Shown here piece after piece: positions 53,074 to 62,219 of a stretch of DNA of 64,000 bases (positions within the stretch are counted from its first letter, which is position 1; each line of letters begins with the position of its first letter). The position numbers were made by a program, and so were the translations under genes. The DNA lies in the NCBI GenBank assembly GCA_947447265.1, contig CANFKC010000002.1, forward strand, positions 141,845 to 205,844. Direction: 5' to 3'. This DNA is from Chitinophagaceae bacterium. GTDB taxonomy: Bacteria; Bacteroidota; Bacteroidia; Chitinophagales; Chitinophagaceae. The notes under the pieces were generated by a model, which was not told where the DNA came from, searched no databases, and saw only the letters and a list, made by a program, of their open reading frames with translations.

Positions 53074-54987
53074 TTACATACCCAACCGGAACCCCGCCAG
53101 CCAGTTAATACCCGGCATAGGGCGATAGGCGATAATTTCATAGTGCTGGTTCCAGATGTTATTGCACTGGGCCGTGAGTTGCAGGGTGTGTTTTTTTAGC
53201 CGGGTACCATACATGGCTTGCAGGTTACCGGTTTGGTAAGGTTCGAAGTAGTCGGACTCATCGTAATTTTTGAAACGATAGCCGGTGTAAGAATGGTTAT
53301 AGTTGAAGTAGAAGTTTTTGAACGCCCCGCCAATATTGAGGCGGCCATTATAGCGTGGCGTATAGGGTATTTGTTTGCCAATGCTGCCATCGTTGGGCAG
53401 GTAACTGCTTTCGGTTGTGGCTATTACATAGGCGGTGCTGATACTGAGGTGTAATGTCCATTTGCCCACGCTGTACTCCAGCCTGTTATCAGTTTCAATG
53501 CCGCGGCTATGCACTTTCGCTATATTATGCGGCGTAAAAATTGCCCCACCAATCCATATAATCCAATCCTGTATATTGCGGTTAAAAGCCGAAAGGTCGT
53601 GCGTCAGCACAAAATTCTTAGCTTTAAATTTTGCGGTATAACCTGCGTCTTCATTCCAGCCTTGTTCCGGTTTTAAATAAGGGTTGCCACCCGGATTGTA
53701 ATATAATTCGTTGAGGGTGGGTACTCGATACGTGCGCTGAACATTGGCCCGGAGTGCTAGCCATTTTGTTAGTGCAAAAGACGCGTCTGCACCCGGTAAC
53801 AGGTATTGCACTGCGTTGGCTGTTTCTGCTCGTGCATTGGCTGCAATATTCAATCTTTCCTTGAAAAACTTAATAGAATACGCTGCGGCAACAGCGGCCT
53901 TTAATTGCTGCTTATCAGCATGGGTAACGGGTTCCTGCATCCACGTAAATTGTAGGGGGAGGAATACCAGCCATTGGCTGTTTTTACGCCCCACATGGCG
54001 CAACCCTGCTTCCTGGTAGTACTGGCTCGACCTGGAGTCTGAGTGCAGGCCTATTGGCGCATCATCATACAAAATGTTATCGGTTATGAACGATGTTTTG
54101 GCATACCAGGTGTTAGCTTTGGTGTGCTTTGTCCAGTCGGCAAGCAGGCGGAGGGAGCCATCTGTTTGTTTTTTTTGCGAGCCGGATTCAAATAGCGCCG
54201 GTGGTATTTCCCTGCTGTACTGCTGTCCCCAGGCGGAAAGAGACAGAACGCTGGCTACTCCTGTTTTCAATGCTGCATGTAGCATAAGTGCCTCGCTGGC
54301 GGTTCTGCCATTGGTTAGTTTGTTCAGCCTGCCGCTATCATCGGTATATCTAAAGTCGTTGAGCGCAGTTTGCACAATGCCTTTCAGCGATAGGTACCAA
54401 TGCTTGCCGGCCATACTGCCATCAATAGCCCCTGAGTACTGTCCGAAGCTACCTGCACCACCGCTGAGGCTGAGTGCTCTTTTGCCACTATCAAAAATGG
54501 CTACATCATTTTCTAAAAGCAAAGCGCCGCCAACATTGCCACTTCCATATAGGGCCGATGAACCACCGTACAATACACTCACTTTATTGAGTAATAAAAC
54601 CGGTAGGGCAGAAATATCGGCAATCCCCAGCGCTGAATTTTGTATAGGTACACCATTCCATAGCACCTGCGACTGGGCCGCGGAAGACCCTCTGAAGCTG
54701 AGGGTGGAAAGACCGTTAAATGTATAAGATTTTATGAATACTGGAAGCTGTTGTGATAGCAGGTTACTTACACTCTGCATTTTGTATTGCTGCAGGGTAA
54801 GGCTATCTATAACCACCAGTTTCTGGCCCGGTGCAAATGCATTCACTTTCGGGTCGTTAGTGGGGTTTGTTTTGGCGCGTATTTCCGCTTCTTTAAGGGT
54901 ATCTGTAGTCTGGGCCGTAAGCAATACAGGAGCCAGCAATATTGTACATATTGCCAGCAGCTTTAGTTTATTTATGAAGCCAAACAT
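53074..54987 (-). CDS. TonB-dependent outer-membrane receptor (BtuB-like)
   Basis: A 637-residue TonB-dependent transporter: signal peptide (LKLLAICTILLAPVLLTAQ), a short N-terminal TonB-interaction part (TLKEAEIRAK), a plug domain (about residues 45-165: SVSNLLSQQLPVFIKSYTFNGLSTLSFRGSSAAQSQVLWNGVPIQ ... VLYGGSSALYGSGNVGGALLLEN) and a 22-strand-type barrel ending in Leu-Gly-Met. The plug and size fit the BtuB/vitamin B12 branch. I looked for a cobalamin riboswitch upstream and saw none, so the substrate remains open. Confidence 0.9.
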   Translation of the reverse strand: MFGFINKLKLLAICTILLAPVLLTAQTTDTLKEAEIRAKTNPTNDPKVNAFAPGQKLVVIDSLTLQQYKMQSVSNLLSQQLPVFIKSYTFNGLSTLSFRGSSAAQSQVLWNGVPIQNSALGIADISALPVLLLNKVSVLYGGSSALYGSGNVGGALLLENDVAIFDSGKRALSLSGGAGSFGQYSGAIDGSMAGKHWYLSLKGIVQTALNDFRYTDDSGRLNKLTNGRTASEALMLHAALKTGVASVLSLSAWGQQYSREIPPALFESGSQKKQTDGSLRLLADWTKHTKANTWYAKTSFITDNILYDDAPIGLHSDSRSSQYYQEAGLRHVGRKNSQWLVFLPLQFTWMQEPVTHADKQQLKAAVAAAYSIKFFKERLNIAANARAETANAVQYLLPGADASFALTKWLALRANVQRTYRVPTLNELYYNPGGNPYLKPEQGWNEDAGYTAKFKAKNFVLTHDLSAFNRNIQDWIIWIGGAIFTPHNIAKVHSRGIETDNRLEYSVGKWTLHLSISTAYVIATTESSYLPNDGSIGKQIPYTPRYNGRLNIGGAFKNFYFNYNHSYTGYRFKNYDESDYFEPYQTGNLQAMYGTRLKKHTLQLTAQCNNIWNQHYEIIAYRPMPGINWLAGFRLGM

Positions 54988-54999
54988 GCCGCTAAGGTA

Positions 55000-55381
55000 A
55001 GCTGTTAGCTATTGAAGGGATGCAACTGTTATTTCACAATTGTGGGTATCTTATAAGTGTAGGTTTTTTTGTGTTTGCATTTTTTACTTTTTTGCTTTGT
55101 CATCCTGAGTATTTATTCAGCACGCTGCAATCAACCTGCAATGACGATTATGCATCTACATGGCGCCCCTGACCCTCAATAAACGGTCTTTGCGAGGTCC
55201 TTCGCCGAAGCAATCTTAAAATAGCAAGGGAACTTTTAAACAGTGAACCGCTCGTGAGATTGCTTCTCCCGCAGAAAAGCGGGATCGCAAAGACCAGCTT
55301 TTTTGTACTTGTCATTGACAGTTACGAACGATCTTTATTTAAGCAAGTGTAGTGTGCAAGAACGAGGTTAACGACACGGCC
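55000..55381. repeat. Intergenic region with a MITE-like inverted repeat
   Basis: GGTCTTTGCGA (55185-55195) and TCGCAAAGACC (55285-55295) are perfect inverted ends of a 111-base segment. Inside, GAAGCAATCT (55207-55216) and AGATTGCTTC (55257-55266) also pair, and the tip holds a CCCGC...GCGGG hairpin. There is no ORF. This is a non-autonomous repeat of a type I have seen in many genomes. The remaining bases hold nothing I can assign. Confidence 0.75.
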
Positions 55382-55858
55382 TTATAGTTCTAGATTCTTG
55401 CTGCTGAAATAGAATGGCAGCAGGTGGGTCGCGTCTTCCACATAAATGACGTGGCCATCAGTACTACACATATAAATGGCTATGGGCGCATTTTGTGCGA
55501 GTTGCTGTTCCAGTATCGTTTGCCTGCAAATACCACATGGGGAAAGCGGTGTTTGGGTTTTGGCATCGCTGATGTAGCTTACTGCTATGGCATTAATTTG
55601 CTGGTCGGCTTCTGTAGGGTTAATATGCGCCAGTAAACCGCGTTCAGCACAGGTGCCTGCGGGATAGGATGCGTTTTCGTGATTGGCGCATACCATGGTA
55701 CTGCCACCCGCTAATAGCGCGGCTGCACCTACTTTAAAATTAGAATAGGGGGCATAGGCATGCCTTGCAACGTCTTCTGACGCCTGAATTAAATGCTGTA
55801 TAGTTGTAGGTAGCTCTGCTACGGTTGTTTTTTGATAGGAAAACGAAAACTGCTCCAT
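55382..55858 (-). CDS. cdd: Cytidine deaminase
   Basis: Cdd converts cytidine and deoxycytidine to uridine in pyrimidine salvage. The 158-residue protein has the zinc site: CAERGLLAHI (Cys, Ala, Glu; Glu is the proton shuttle) and PCGICRQTI (Cys-x-x-Cys). The stretch YAPYSNFKVGAAALLAGGSTMVCANHENASYPAGT is the usual substrate-binding region. ATG 55858 is used; a GTG two codons upstream is possible. It is followed by 27 bases upstream by the FluC gene in the same direction. Confidence 0.95.
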   Translation of the reverse strand: MEQFSFSYQKTTVAELPTTIQHLIQASEDVARHAYAPYSNFKVGAAALLAGGSTMVCANHENASYPAGTCAERGLLAHINPTEADQQINAIAVSYISDAKTQTPLSPCGICRQTILEQQLAQNAPIAIYMCSTDGHVIYVEDATHLLPFYFSSKNLEL

Positions 55859-55885
55859 ACGCACAAAGGGTTACTTAAAATTAAA

Positions 55886-56254
55886 TTATCCGGCTATCCA
55901 CATGCCCAGCCTGCACAATACCAACCCAATAATAACACTTAACACGGTATAAACAATGGAGGTAACCGAATTTTGTTTTTGAATTAATGTGACATTCTCT
56001 AGTGCAAAAGTAGAAAAGGTAGTAAAGCCCCCGCAGAAACCAGTGGCCAGTATAAGCATGCCACCGCCCTGCAGCCATTGGTTGCGTGACGACAGTCCAA
56101 ACAAAATGCCGATAAGCAATGCGCCGGTTATATTGATTAAAAACGTAGCCAAAGGGTAGGGTTGGGCCCAAAACTTACCTACCGCCAGCGACACCCCATA
56201 ACGGGCTATGCTTCCGGCGGCACCTCCAAGGCCTACAAATAAGAGTGATTTCAA
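55886..56254 (-). CDS. crcB: CrcB/FluC fluoride ion channel
   Basis: A 122-residue inner-membrane protein with four hydrophobic segments. The CrcB/Fluc signatures GGAAGSIARYG (residues 9-19), FLINITGALLIGILFG (38-53) and GFCGGFTTFSTFALE (72-86) are clear. It forms a dual-topology dimer that exports fluoride. The start looks to be a TTG at 56252-56254. I checked the upstream region for the fluoride riboswitch core and did not find it. It runs with cdd, 27 bases apart. Confidence 0.93.
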   Translation of the reverse strand: MKSLLFVGLGGAAGSIARYGVSLAVGKFWAQPYPLATFLINITGALLIGILFGLSSRNQWLQGGGMLILATGFCGGFTTFSTFALENVTLIQKQNSVTSIVYTVLSVIIGLVLCRLGMWIAG

Positions 56255-56565
56255 AGGTTATGGGTTATGGTTTTTAACTTGATGATGTAGCATCAAGTAC
56301 CTAAGGATAAAGTTAGCTAAGTTTTTGGGATTTGTTAAGGAGGGGGAATTGGGAGGTTGATAACACAGATTGGCGTCATCTGCTGAATACGGCGGCAATA
56401 GTTACTATCAATTTAATCGTTACTTTGCGACAGAGATAATTTAGCACTACAGTATGTAGCCGTCTTTATTTATTTTTCGCCAAACAGGAGATTGGCAACC
56501 GTTGTGAAGTAGTCAAGAGAACTACGCCCAAAGGAGTACATTCATAGTTGAAAACCAGATAATTA
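56255..56565. other. Intergenic region with one hairpin
   Basis: About 310 bases without a supported gene. ACTTGATG (56277-56284) and CATCAAGT (56291-56298) form a hairpin just upstream of crcB; whether it is a control element is unknown. It does not match the fluoride riboswitch. Confidence 0.45.
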
Positions 56566-56985
56566 ATGGCTATTTTTCTAAATTTAAGCCAAAGTAAAAT
56601 GAATATAAATAAAGCGTTTATCGATGGGTTTCTTTTCCCAATTGCAGGTGGTGCCGATATTGATGAAGAGATTGAAAAGTATGGAGATATCGATAACAAT
56701 AATGAAATAGAAGTTAAGGAGATTATAGCTGAAAAGATTAAACCCAACTTTGAAAATTGGTCTTTGAATAAACAGGAAAGAGCCAGATTGGCACTTTCAT
56801 ATTATCTCACAACCAATAAATTAGATTTTCGAAGAAAGTTTGACTCTTATATACCGGCATTTGAACTTCCTGATAATCCACATGATTTTTTTAAATGGAT
56901 ATGGGAAGTCATTTTTCCGGGTGAAAACTATGAGATGAGTAATTGGAGGGAATATGCTGAGATTTCTGATATGGACGAGGTATAG
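56566..56985 (+). CDS. Hypothetical acidic protein
   Basis: A 139-residue, acidic, soluble protein without signal peptide or membrane segment. It has alternating helices, ending WKWIWEVIFPGENYEMSNWREYAEISDMDEV in its last third (the tract begins FFKWIWE). ATG 56599 could also be the start (127 residues). Base composition is more AT-rich than its neighbours, and its size and acidity would fit an immunity- or antitoxin-like role, but there is no partner gene and I recognise no family. Confidence 0.5.
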   Translation: MAIFLNLSQSKMNINKAFIDGFLFPIAGGADIDEEIEKYGDIDNNNEIEVKEIIAEKIKPNFENWSLNKQERARLALSYYLTTNKLDFRRKFDSYIPAFELPDNPHDFFKWIWEVIFPGENYEMSNWREYAEISDMDEV

Positions 56986-57055
56986 CAAAAACCTAACCCA
57001 GTATTGTGTCTCAACCATAGTTTAGTAGAGACAGCATCCGCCAAGCCACGGGAGC

Positions 57056-57290
57056 GTAATCAACCCACATTGAACCATTAAAAATTACTGCACCCAATCA
57101 CAATCAACCCACATTGAGCAATTCCGATATCGAGCCATTAAAAATTACTGCACTCAATCACAATCAACCCACATTGAGCCATTCCGTTATTGAGCCATTA
57201 AAAATTACTGCACTCAATCACAATCAACCCACATTGAGCCATTGAGCAATTCCGTTATTGAGCCATTAAAAATTACTGCACCCAATCACA
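57056..57290. repeat. 60-base tandem repeat at the 3' end of a gene
   Basis: Units begin GAGCCATTAAAAATTACTGC (or a close variant) at about 57072, 57132, 57192 and 57260: a 60-base period, with 8 extra bases in the last unit, after a partial first unit at 57056. The last unit runs into the minus-strand gene and includes its last codons and stop. The downstream copies are non-coding. Confidence 0.88.
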
Positions 57291-58355
57291 AACAAATACA
57301 TTCGTATCATGTCCGCCACCGTTGTTGCGGTTAGAGCTGAAGATGAATTTTTTGCCGTTGGGGGAGAACATAGGGAAGGCGTCGAAGCTGTTATCGTGCG
57401 AAATACGCTCCAGGCCTGTACCATCAAGGTTAATGAGGTAAAGGTTAAAAGGGAAGCCGCGCTCATATTCGTGGTTCGATGCGAATACAATGTGCTTGCT
57501 ATCGGGTGTAAATGCAGGAGCCCAGTTGGCTTTGCCCTGGTGAGTTACCTGGTGTGCATCGGTACCATCGGCATTGGCAACAAATACCTCCATTTTAGTT
57601 GGCATTACGAGGCCTTGTGCTAAAAGATCTTTATATTCTTTTATGTCTTCTGCAGTTTGTGGCCTTGATGCGCGCCATACAATTTTCTTGCCATCAGGTG
57701 AAAAGCATGGGCCGCCGTCATAACCCAGGTCGTGACTGATTTGCTTTACGTTGGTGCCATCAATATTCATGGTATAAATATCGAGGTCGCCGTTGCGCAT
57801 GCTGGTAAATACGATTTTATCTCCCTTTGGCGATACGGTTCCTTCGGCATCATAGCCAGGGGTATTGGTAAGGCGCCTGGTTATTTTGCCATTAAAATCG
57901 GCAACGAAAATATCATAGCTGTCATAAATAGGCCATACGTATTTCTTTATCACGTTGCGGTCTGGGGTAGCAGGGCAGGTATCTGCGGCGAGGTGCGTAC
58001 TTGCGTACAAGAAATGTTTACGGTCGGGCATAAGGTAGGCGCATGTGGTACGTCCTTTGCCTGTGCTCACTTTTTTATAGGTAAAAGGCTTGTCGCCTTT
58101 AGCTGGTATTGCGCCATAAAATATCTGGTCGCAGATTAAACCCTCTGTAGGGTTGGTACGCTGAAAGGTGATATGTTCATTATCAAACCCGAAATAAGCC
58201 TCTGCATTGTCGCCTCCGGTAGTAAGCTGGCGCATGTTTTTAAAGTGCTTTTCATCGGGGTAGGCAAGGCTTTTTTTATCCTGCGCTATGGTATGCTGAC
58301 TTATTAGAATGGTTGAAGCTAGAACTGAATTCGTTAGCAGAGCAAATAGTTTCAT
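57273..58355 (-). CDS. TolB-like PD40 propeller protein
   Basis: A 360-residue exported protein (signal peptide LLTNSVLASTILISQHTIAQ) made of PD40/WD40-like propeller blades: GTVSPKGDKIVFTSMRNGDLDIYTMNIDGTNVKQIS, PCFSPDGKKIVWRASRP, PAFTPDSKHIVFASNHEYERGFPFNLYLINLDGTGLERIS and PMFSPNGKKFIFSSNRNNGGGHDTNVFVCDW. Such TolB-like proteins act in the periplasm, often as binding partners. TACTTTTG (58382-58375, minus strand) is a -7 element. The last codons DWVQ and the stop lie in the tandem repeat downstream. Confidence 0.87.
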   Translation of the reverse strand: MKLFALLTNSVLASTILISQHTIAQDKKSLAYPDEKHFKNMRQLTTGGDNAEAYFGFDNEHITFQRTNPTEGLICDQIFYGAIPAKGDKPFTYKKVSTGKGRTTCAYLMPDRKHFLYASTHLAADTCPATPDRNVIKKYVWPIYDSYDIFVADFNGKITRRLTNTPGYDAEGTVSPKGDKIVFTSMRNGDLDIYTMNIDGTNVKQISHDLGYDGGPCFSPDGKKIVWRASRPQTAEDIKEYKDLLAQGLVMPTKMEVFVANADGTDAHQVTHQGKANWAPAFTPDSKHIVFASNHEYERGFPFNLYLINLDGTGLERISHDNSFDAFPMFSPNGKKFIFSSNRNNGGGHDTNVFVCDWVQ

Positions 58356-58480
58356 TTATTTTTTATATATGCGGCAAAAGTACTCCTTATGCGATAATAG
58401 TCAGGTTGCTTATTGTCAGGGAATTGTAAAAATGACCGGTGATTTATATCATTTGTTTAGTTAGCACACTCCCTCTGCTT

Positions 58481-59851
58481 TTACAACAGTTCGTGTTCAC
58501 TTATCAGGTAAATAAACTGGGTAAGTGCAACCGCCCCAAGCTTCAGTTCGCGATGGTTCACATTTTCGAACGTGTCGTTATTAGTGTGGTGCAGGTCAAA
58601 ATAGCGTTGTGAATCCGGCATCAGTCCTGCGGCCGGTACATCCAGCTTTCTGTGCAGCGGACCAATATCCGCACCACCTTCTTCCTGGCTAAAATCGTAA
58701 ACGCCATAGGGCAGGAAAAGGTTTTTGAAGTTACGTATCTTCTCTTTTTTCACTTCGCTCATTTCCATCCCTATGCCACGTGGGGTAAAGCCTCCTGCAT
58801 CTGTTTCAATACACAATACGTGGTACTCGTTTTTCGCAGCTGCAGAATCAGCATAGGCTAAACCACCTTTAAGGCCGTTTTCTTCGTTCATGAACAATAC
58901 CGCCCTGATAGTATACTTCGGGCGAATGCCCAGCGCTTTGAAAGCCCTCAACACTTCAATTGACTGCACGCAACCAGCGCCATCGTCCATAGCACCTTCG
59001 CCTACGTCCCATGAATCGAGGTGGCCACCAACTGTAATAATGCGGTCAGGGTATTGGCTACCTTTAATTTCGCCGATTACATTATAAGAGCGCACGAGTT
59101 TTTCGGTCATGTGGCAATCGCTTTGCATCTTAGCATACACCTTGCCCTTCATGCAATAGTGTTCCAGAGAATCTGCCGTATAATTGCCCAGCGCCATTTC
59201 CGGTATCTTGGCAAAAGAATCGTTGTAGTGCATGCTGCCCGTATGCGGAGCGTCATCAGCCCCGGTTGACATAGATCGGATAATAACCCCAACAGCGCCA
59301 CGTGCTGCGGCTATTGAAGGGCTGGCCCAACGATACTTTACAGCATCGCCATAGCCATTAAAAGTAAACGGGAAATCTTGCCTGAAACGATAATTGAAAA
59401 ATATGAACTTGCCTTTAACCATGTTGTCAGGTAATGTTTTGAATTCTTCAAAACTGCGTACCATTACAATAGCGGCTTCCAGTGGTTTGCCACCGGTGCC
59501 TTCAATATTACCCAGCGATAACGCTGTTACCTTCTGGTATTTGCCATCGCCGCGTCTTATCATCAGGCTTTCGTTGCCCCTGTGCCAATAGGGTACGTCA
59601 GCAGGTTGCAACCATACATTATCTGCGCCGGCAGCCTTCATGGCTTTTTCGCCCCAGGTTACCGCTTTTGCTGCGGCCGGTGTTCCGCTGAGGCGGTTAC
59701 CTACCTTTTTGCACAGCACCCGTAAATTTTCATAGCAAGTACCGTTCAGCAGAATTTCATCTGATATTTTCCGGAATTGCAGCGAGTCCTGTTGAGCGTT
59801 AGCGGATGCCATCGCCAGGCAGGCAAAGGCGGTAATTAATCGAAATTTCAT
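58481..59851 (-). CDS. M28-family aminopeptidase
   Basis: A 456-residue exported metallopeptidase (signal peptide LITAFACLAMASANAQ). An inserted PA-like domain (about residues 110-260) precedes the catalytic core. The two-zinc site is visible: GGHLDSWDVGEGAMDDGAGC (His and Asp ligands and the MDDGAG turn), MNEENGLKGG (catalytic Glu pair), ETDAGGF (Asp) and YFDLHHTNNDTFE (His). M28 enzymes remove N-terminal residues from peptides; here it is probably periplasmic or outer. Monocistronic. Confidence 0.93.
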   Translation of the reverse strand: MKFRLITAFACLAMASANAQQDSLQFRKISDEILLNGTCYENLRVLCKKVGNRLSGTPAAAKAVTWGEKAMKAAGADNVWLQPADVPYWHRGNESLMIRRGDGKYQKVTALSLGNIEGTGGKPLEAAIVMVRSFEEFKTLPDNMVKGKFIFFNYRFRQDFPFTFNGYGDAVKYRWASPSIAAARGAVGVIIRSMSTGADDAPHTGSMHYNDSFAKIPEMALGNYTADSLEHYCMKGKVYAKMQSDCHMTEKLVRSYNVIGEIKGSQYPDRIITVGGHLDSWDVGEGAMDDGAGCVQSIEVLRAFKALGIRPKYTIRAVLFMNEENGLKGGLAYADSAAAKNEYHVLCIETDAGGFTPRGIGMEMSEVKKEKIRNFKNLFLPYGVYDFSQEEGGADIGPLHRKLDVPAAGLMPDSQRYFDLHHTNNDTFENVNHRELKLGAVALTQFIYLISEHELL

Positions 59852-60006
59852 TGGCTAAAAATAAGCGGGAATTGATAAAGTTGGTAGTAAAACCCGAAAC
59901 AAATATTATGATTAATGGATGGGTGATAAAAAGGGGGATGTAAATAAATAGCTGTAAATGGAAAAGCCTGCTTTCGGAATGTTATATTTGTTGCATAAAG
60001 AGAGCT

Positions 60007-60339
60007 ATGAAAAAAACAATTGTTTTGCTTACACTGTGCCTGCCATTGGTGCTTTTTACCCAATGCGCGAAAAAGACGATGATGTCTAAAACCGCATCGG
60101 CCACTACTACTGATGCAGCGGCAGAGATTAAAGGTAAATACAGCGCTTCGCAGATAGCAGAAGGTAAAGTTATATTTGAAGGCAGTTGCGGCAAATGCCA
60201 TAAACTGCGCCAGCCGGCAGAATTTAAAGTAAGTGCATGGGAAGGTATTTTGCCAAGAATGTGTAAAAAAGCTAAGCTTGATGCCGAAAAGGCAGCATTA
60301 GTAAGGGCTTGGGTGATAACTAATGCGAAAATTGGCTAG
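60007..60339 (+). CDS. Small cytochrome c lipoprotein
   Basis: A 110-residue lipoprotein with lipobox LFTQC (Cys at about residue 20), a Thr/Ala linker and one cytochrome c domain. The haem motif is CGKCH (about residues 61-65) and the axial Met is probably in ILPRMCKKAKLD. It is short, with no other domain, so it should be a single-haem electron carrier anchored in a membrane. TATATTTG at 59983-59990 is a -7 element. It ends 70 bases before tRNA-Lys. Confidence 0.88.
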   Translation: MKKTIVLLTLCLPLVLFTQCAKKTMMSKTASATTTDAAAEIKGKYSASQIAEGKVIFEGSCGKCHKLRQPAEFKVSAWEGILPRMCKKAKLDAEKAALVRAWVITNAKIG

Positions 60340-60408
60340 ATTTTTTTGTTTTTTTAGCAAATTTATTGCTTTGAATGTTTACCTTTGCAGCCCCAAAAGT
60401 AATAACCA

Positions 60409-60482
60409 GGTTTCTTAGCTCAGCTGGTTAGAGCAGCTGACTCTTAATCAGCGGGTCCAGGGTTCGAGTCCCTGAGGAACCA
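60409..60482 (+). tRNA. tRNA-Lys (anticodon CTT)
   Basis: A 74-base cloverleaf: acceptor GGTTTCT with AGGAACC, D-arm GCTC/GAGC, anticodon arm CTGAC-TCTTAAT-... with anticodon CTT, and T-arm CAGGG-TTCGAGT-CCCTG. TACCTTTG at 60380-60387 is the -7 element. The integrase of the element to the right points at it, so its 3' part is the likely attachment site (attL). Confidence 0.95.
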
Positions 60483-60493
60483 CTTTTAATGTC

Positions 60494-60528
60494 TTGAAAG
60501 CCGCTCCCAGAGCGGCTTTCGTGTTTTT
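60494..60528 (+). terminator. tRNA-Lys terminator
   Basis: GAAAGCCGCTC (60496-60506) pairs with GAGCGGCTTTC (60510-60520), loop CCA, then GTGTTTTT. It ends the tRNA transcript. Confidence 0.9.
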
Positions 60529-60663
60529 AAGTAGTAGCAGGTGGCAGAAAAGGTGGCAGATTTCAAAGTTCTTTATTTTAATTATTCATGTTCTAGTGTG
60601 GCGTATTTACCACACAAAACAAAAAAAGAGTAACGAATGTTACCCTTTCATTGTTCCATTATT

Positions 60664-61941
60664 TTATTCTCCCCTGCTGTCCCATTCCTTTTGTAGCAAT
60701 TGTGCCTTTTGTAATTGCGTAGCTTTATTGTACGTTGAAAATATTTTTTCTGTAGTATGGCCAGAAATAAACATAACAGTTGAAGCAGGTGTGCCCTTCA
60801 AAATCTCATTTGTTACGAACGAGCGGCGCGCAGTATGCGACGTAATTAACATATATCGTTTATATGTTTTGCGTTGCACTTTGTTAGCCTTGGTAAACTT
60901 TTTCTCGAAATCACGGTTAAGTTCCGGTACCTGTTTACCCAACTCTTTTATATATCTGTTGAATACCTGATTAGTCGGACATTGCGGCAATCCATCAGGA
61001 TATTTCAAAAGTATTTTCTTTACGATGGAATGTGTAGGTACAATAAGGCTGGCGTTCGTTTTTTTTGTGTTGATACCTATAAAGCCATCAACAATATCCT
61101 CTAATCTTAAACGTGAAATATCGGAATACCGTAAACCAGTCTTACAGGCAATGATAAATAAGTCCAATACGACTTCATACGCTTTTGTCGGAAAATCCTT
61201 AATACTAAGTAAAGCCTCAATTTCAATTTCGGTTAAGTATATGCTATCGCTTGTTTCTCTTGAAACTTTTGCCGCAACGTCTGTACCAACATTTATAGTT
61301 ATTAGTTTTTTCTTTTTAGCGTAGTTCATAAATGCTGTAAATTTTTTCAGATACTTGCCACTTGTGCTTATATTTAAATCCAAATCCATATTCAGATACT
61401 TGGCAAAATCATCTACCATTTTTTGGTCAATGTCAGTTAACGCATACTTTTTTTTCTGCGCAACCTGAAAAGTTTTGAAATGGTTAAGTGTTGTGGTATA
61501 AGTTTTAATGGTATCCTTGACAATTATGATATTATCCTTACTAAGCCGATCGCCTGTTTGCATGTCCTTTATCATAGTATCAAAGAACGTTGTAATTAGA
61601 ATAGGTTTGTTTTGAACGACAACTGTTGCCGCTTCCGACGGCTTGATTTTATCGTAAATAGCCTTTTTCAGTGTTTCTGGTGCGATTAGCCCAGTAGTTG
61701 TTTCCTGTAATTTTTCATATATAGACTTGTACAATAATTTTGCCCTGTCCAACTTACCAATCAGCGCATTATTTTCAGATATCTCCTTAGGTTTGTTAAC
61801 GCCCTTACGGTTCAACCATTTGTTAGTTTCGATACTTTCTCCAGGGAATATTATAACCCTTTTATTGGAGTAGCAAAGTGCAGCATAGATAGCACTAATA
61901 CCTTTCTTCTTTGGCTCCCTCAATGCAAATGACACTCTCAT
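60664..61941 (-). CDS. Tyrosine recombinase (integrase)
   Basis: A 425-residue phage/ICE-type integrase. An N-terminal arm-binding domain (about residues 1-100) and a SAM-like core-binding domain (about 110-215: VVQNKPILITTFFDTMIKDMQTGDRLSKDN ... YLKKFTAFMNYAKKKKLI) precede the catalytic domain. There the Arg is in KTGLRYSDISRLRLEDI, H-x-x-R is in SHTARRSF, His is in SGHTTEK and the nucleophile Tyr is in FSTYNKA. All are present. It runs toward tRNA-Lys, 180 bases away, and overlaps the excisionase-like gene by four bases. It defines the left end of an integrative element. Confidence 0.95.
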   Translation of the reverse strand: MRVSFALREPKKKGISAIYAALCYSNKRVIIFPGESIETNKWLNRKGVNKPKEISENNALIGKLDRAKLLYKSIYEKLQETTTGLIAPETLKKAIYDKIKPSEAATVVVQNKPILITTFFDTMIKDMQTGDRLSKDNIIIVKDTIKTYTTTLNHFKTFQVAQKKKYALTDIDQKMVDDFAKYLNMDLDLNISTSGKYLKKFTAFMNYAKKKKLITINVGTDVAAKVSRETSDSIYLTEIEIEALLSIKDFPTKAYEVVLDLFIIACKTGLRYSDISRLRLEDIVDGFIGINTKKTNASLIVPTHSIVKKILLKYPDGLPQCPTNQVFNRYIKELGKQVPELNRDFEKKFTKANKVQRKTYKRYMLITSHTARRSFVTNEILKGTPASTVMFISGHTTEKIFSTYNKATQLQKAQLLQKEWDSRGE

Positions 61942-62219
61942 ATTTTGTTCTTTGTTTTATCTAAAAATTTCAGCAAGTCACTTTCAAAAAACCTGTACTG
62001 GCCGCTGATAACGGCTGCGCTCACTTTGCCCTGCCTGTGATACTTGGTTAATGTGTTTGGACGAACACCTAAATAGGTGGCTGCATCCTCACGGCTCATA
62101 ATTTTTGATTTGCTTACCGCTTGGCTAGGATAAGGAGGAATTTCCGATAATCCTCGGCGTACTGCGTCCTCGATTAAGGACTTTAACAAATCCTCCGGTA
62201 TTAGTAATAGTTGCTGCAT
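61938..62219 (-). CDS. Helix-turn-helix excisionase-like protein
   Basis: A 93-residue protein with a MerR-type/HTH_17 domain in its second half (SREDAATYLGVRPNTLTKYHRQGKVSAAVISGQYRFFESDLLKFL), the usual form of excisionases (Xis) and related DNA-binding proteins in Bacteroidota mobile elements. Its stop overlaps the integrase start (ATGA, 61938-61941), so the two are co-translated. It may direct excision or control integrase expression. Confidence 0.87.
   Translation of the reverse strand: MQQLLLIPEDLLKSLIEDAVRRGLSEIPPYPSQAVSKSKIMSREDAATYLGVRPNTLTKYHRQGKVSAAVISGQYRFFESDLLKFLDKTKNKI

Noticed and set aside
54988..55180. Possible cobalamin riboswitch before the BtuB-like receptor
   Set aside because: No B12-box or matching fold was seen.
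56255..56340. Possible fluoride riboswitch before crcB
   Set aside because: Only a simple eight-base hairpin is present; the crcB-motif core was not found.
57056..57290. CRISPR array
   Set aside because: The 60-base units are contiguous with no variable spacers, and no cas gene is near.
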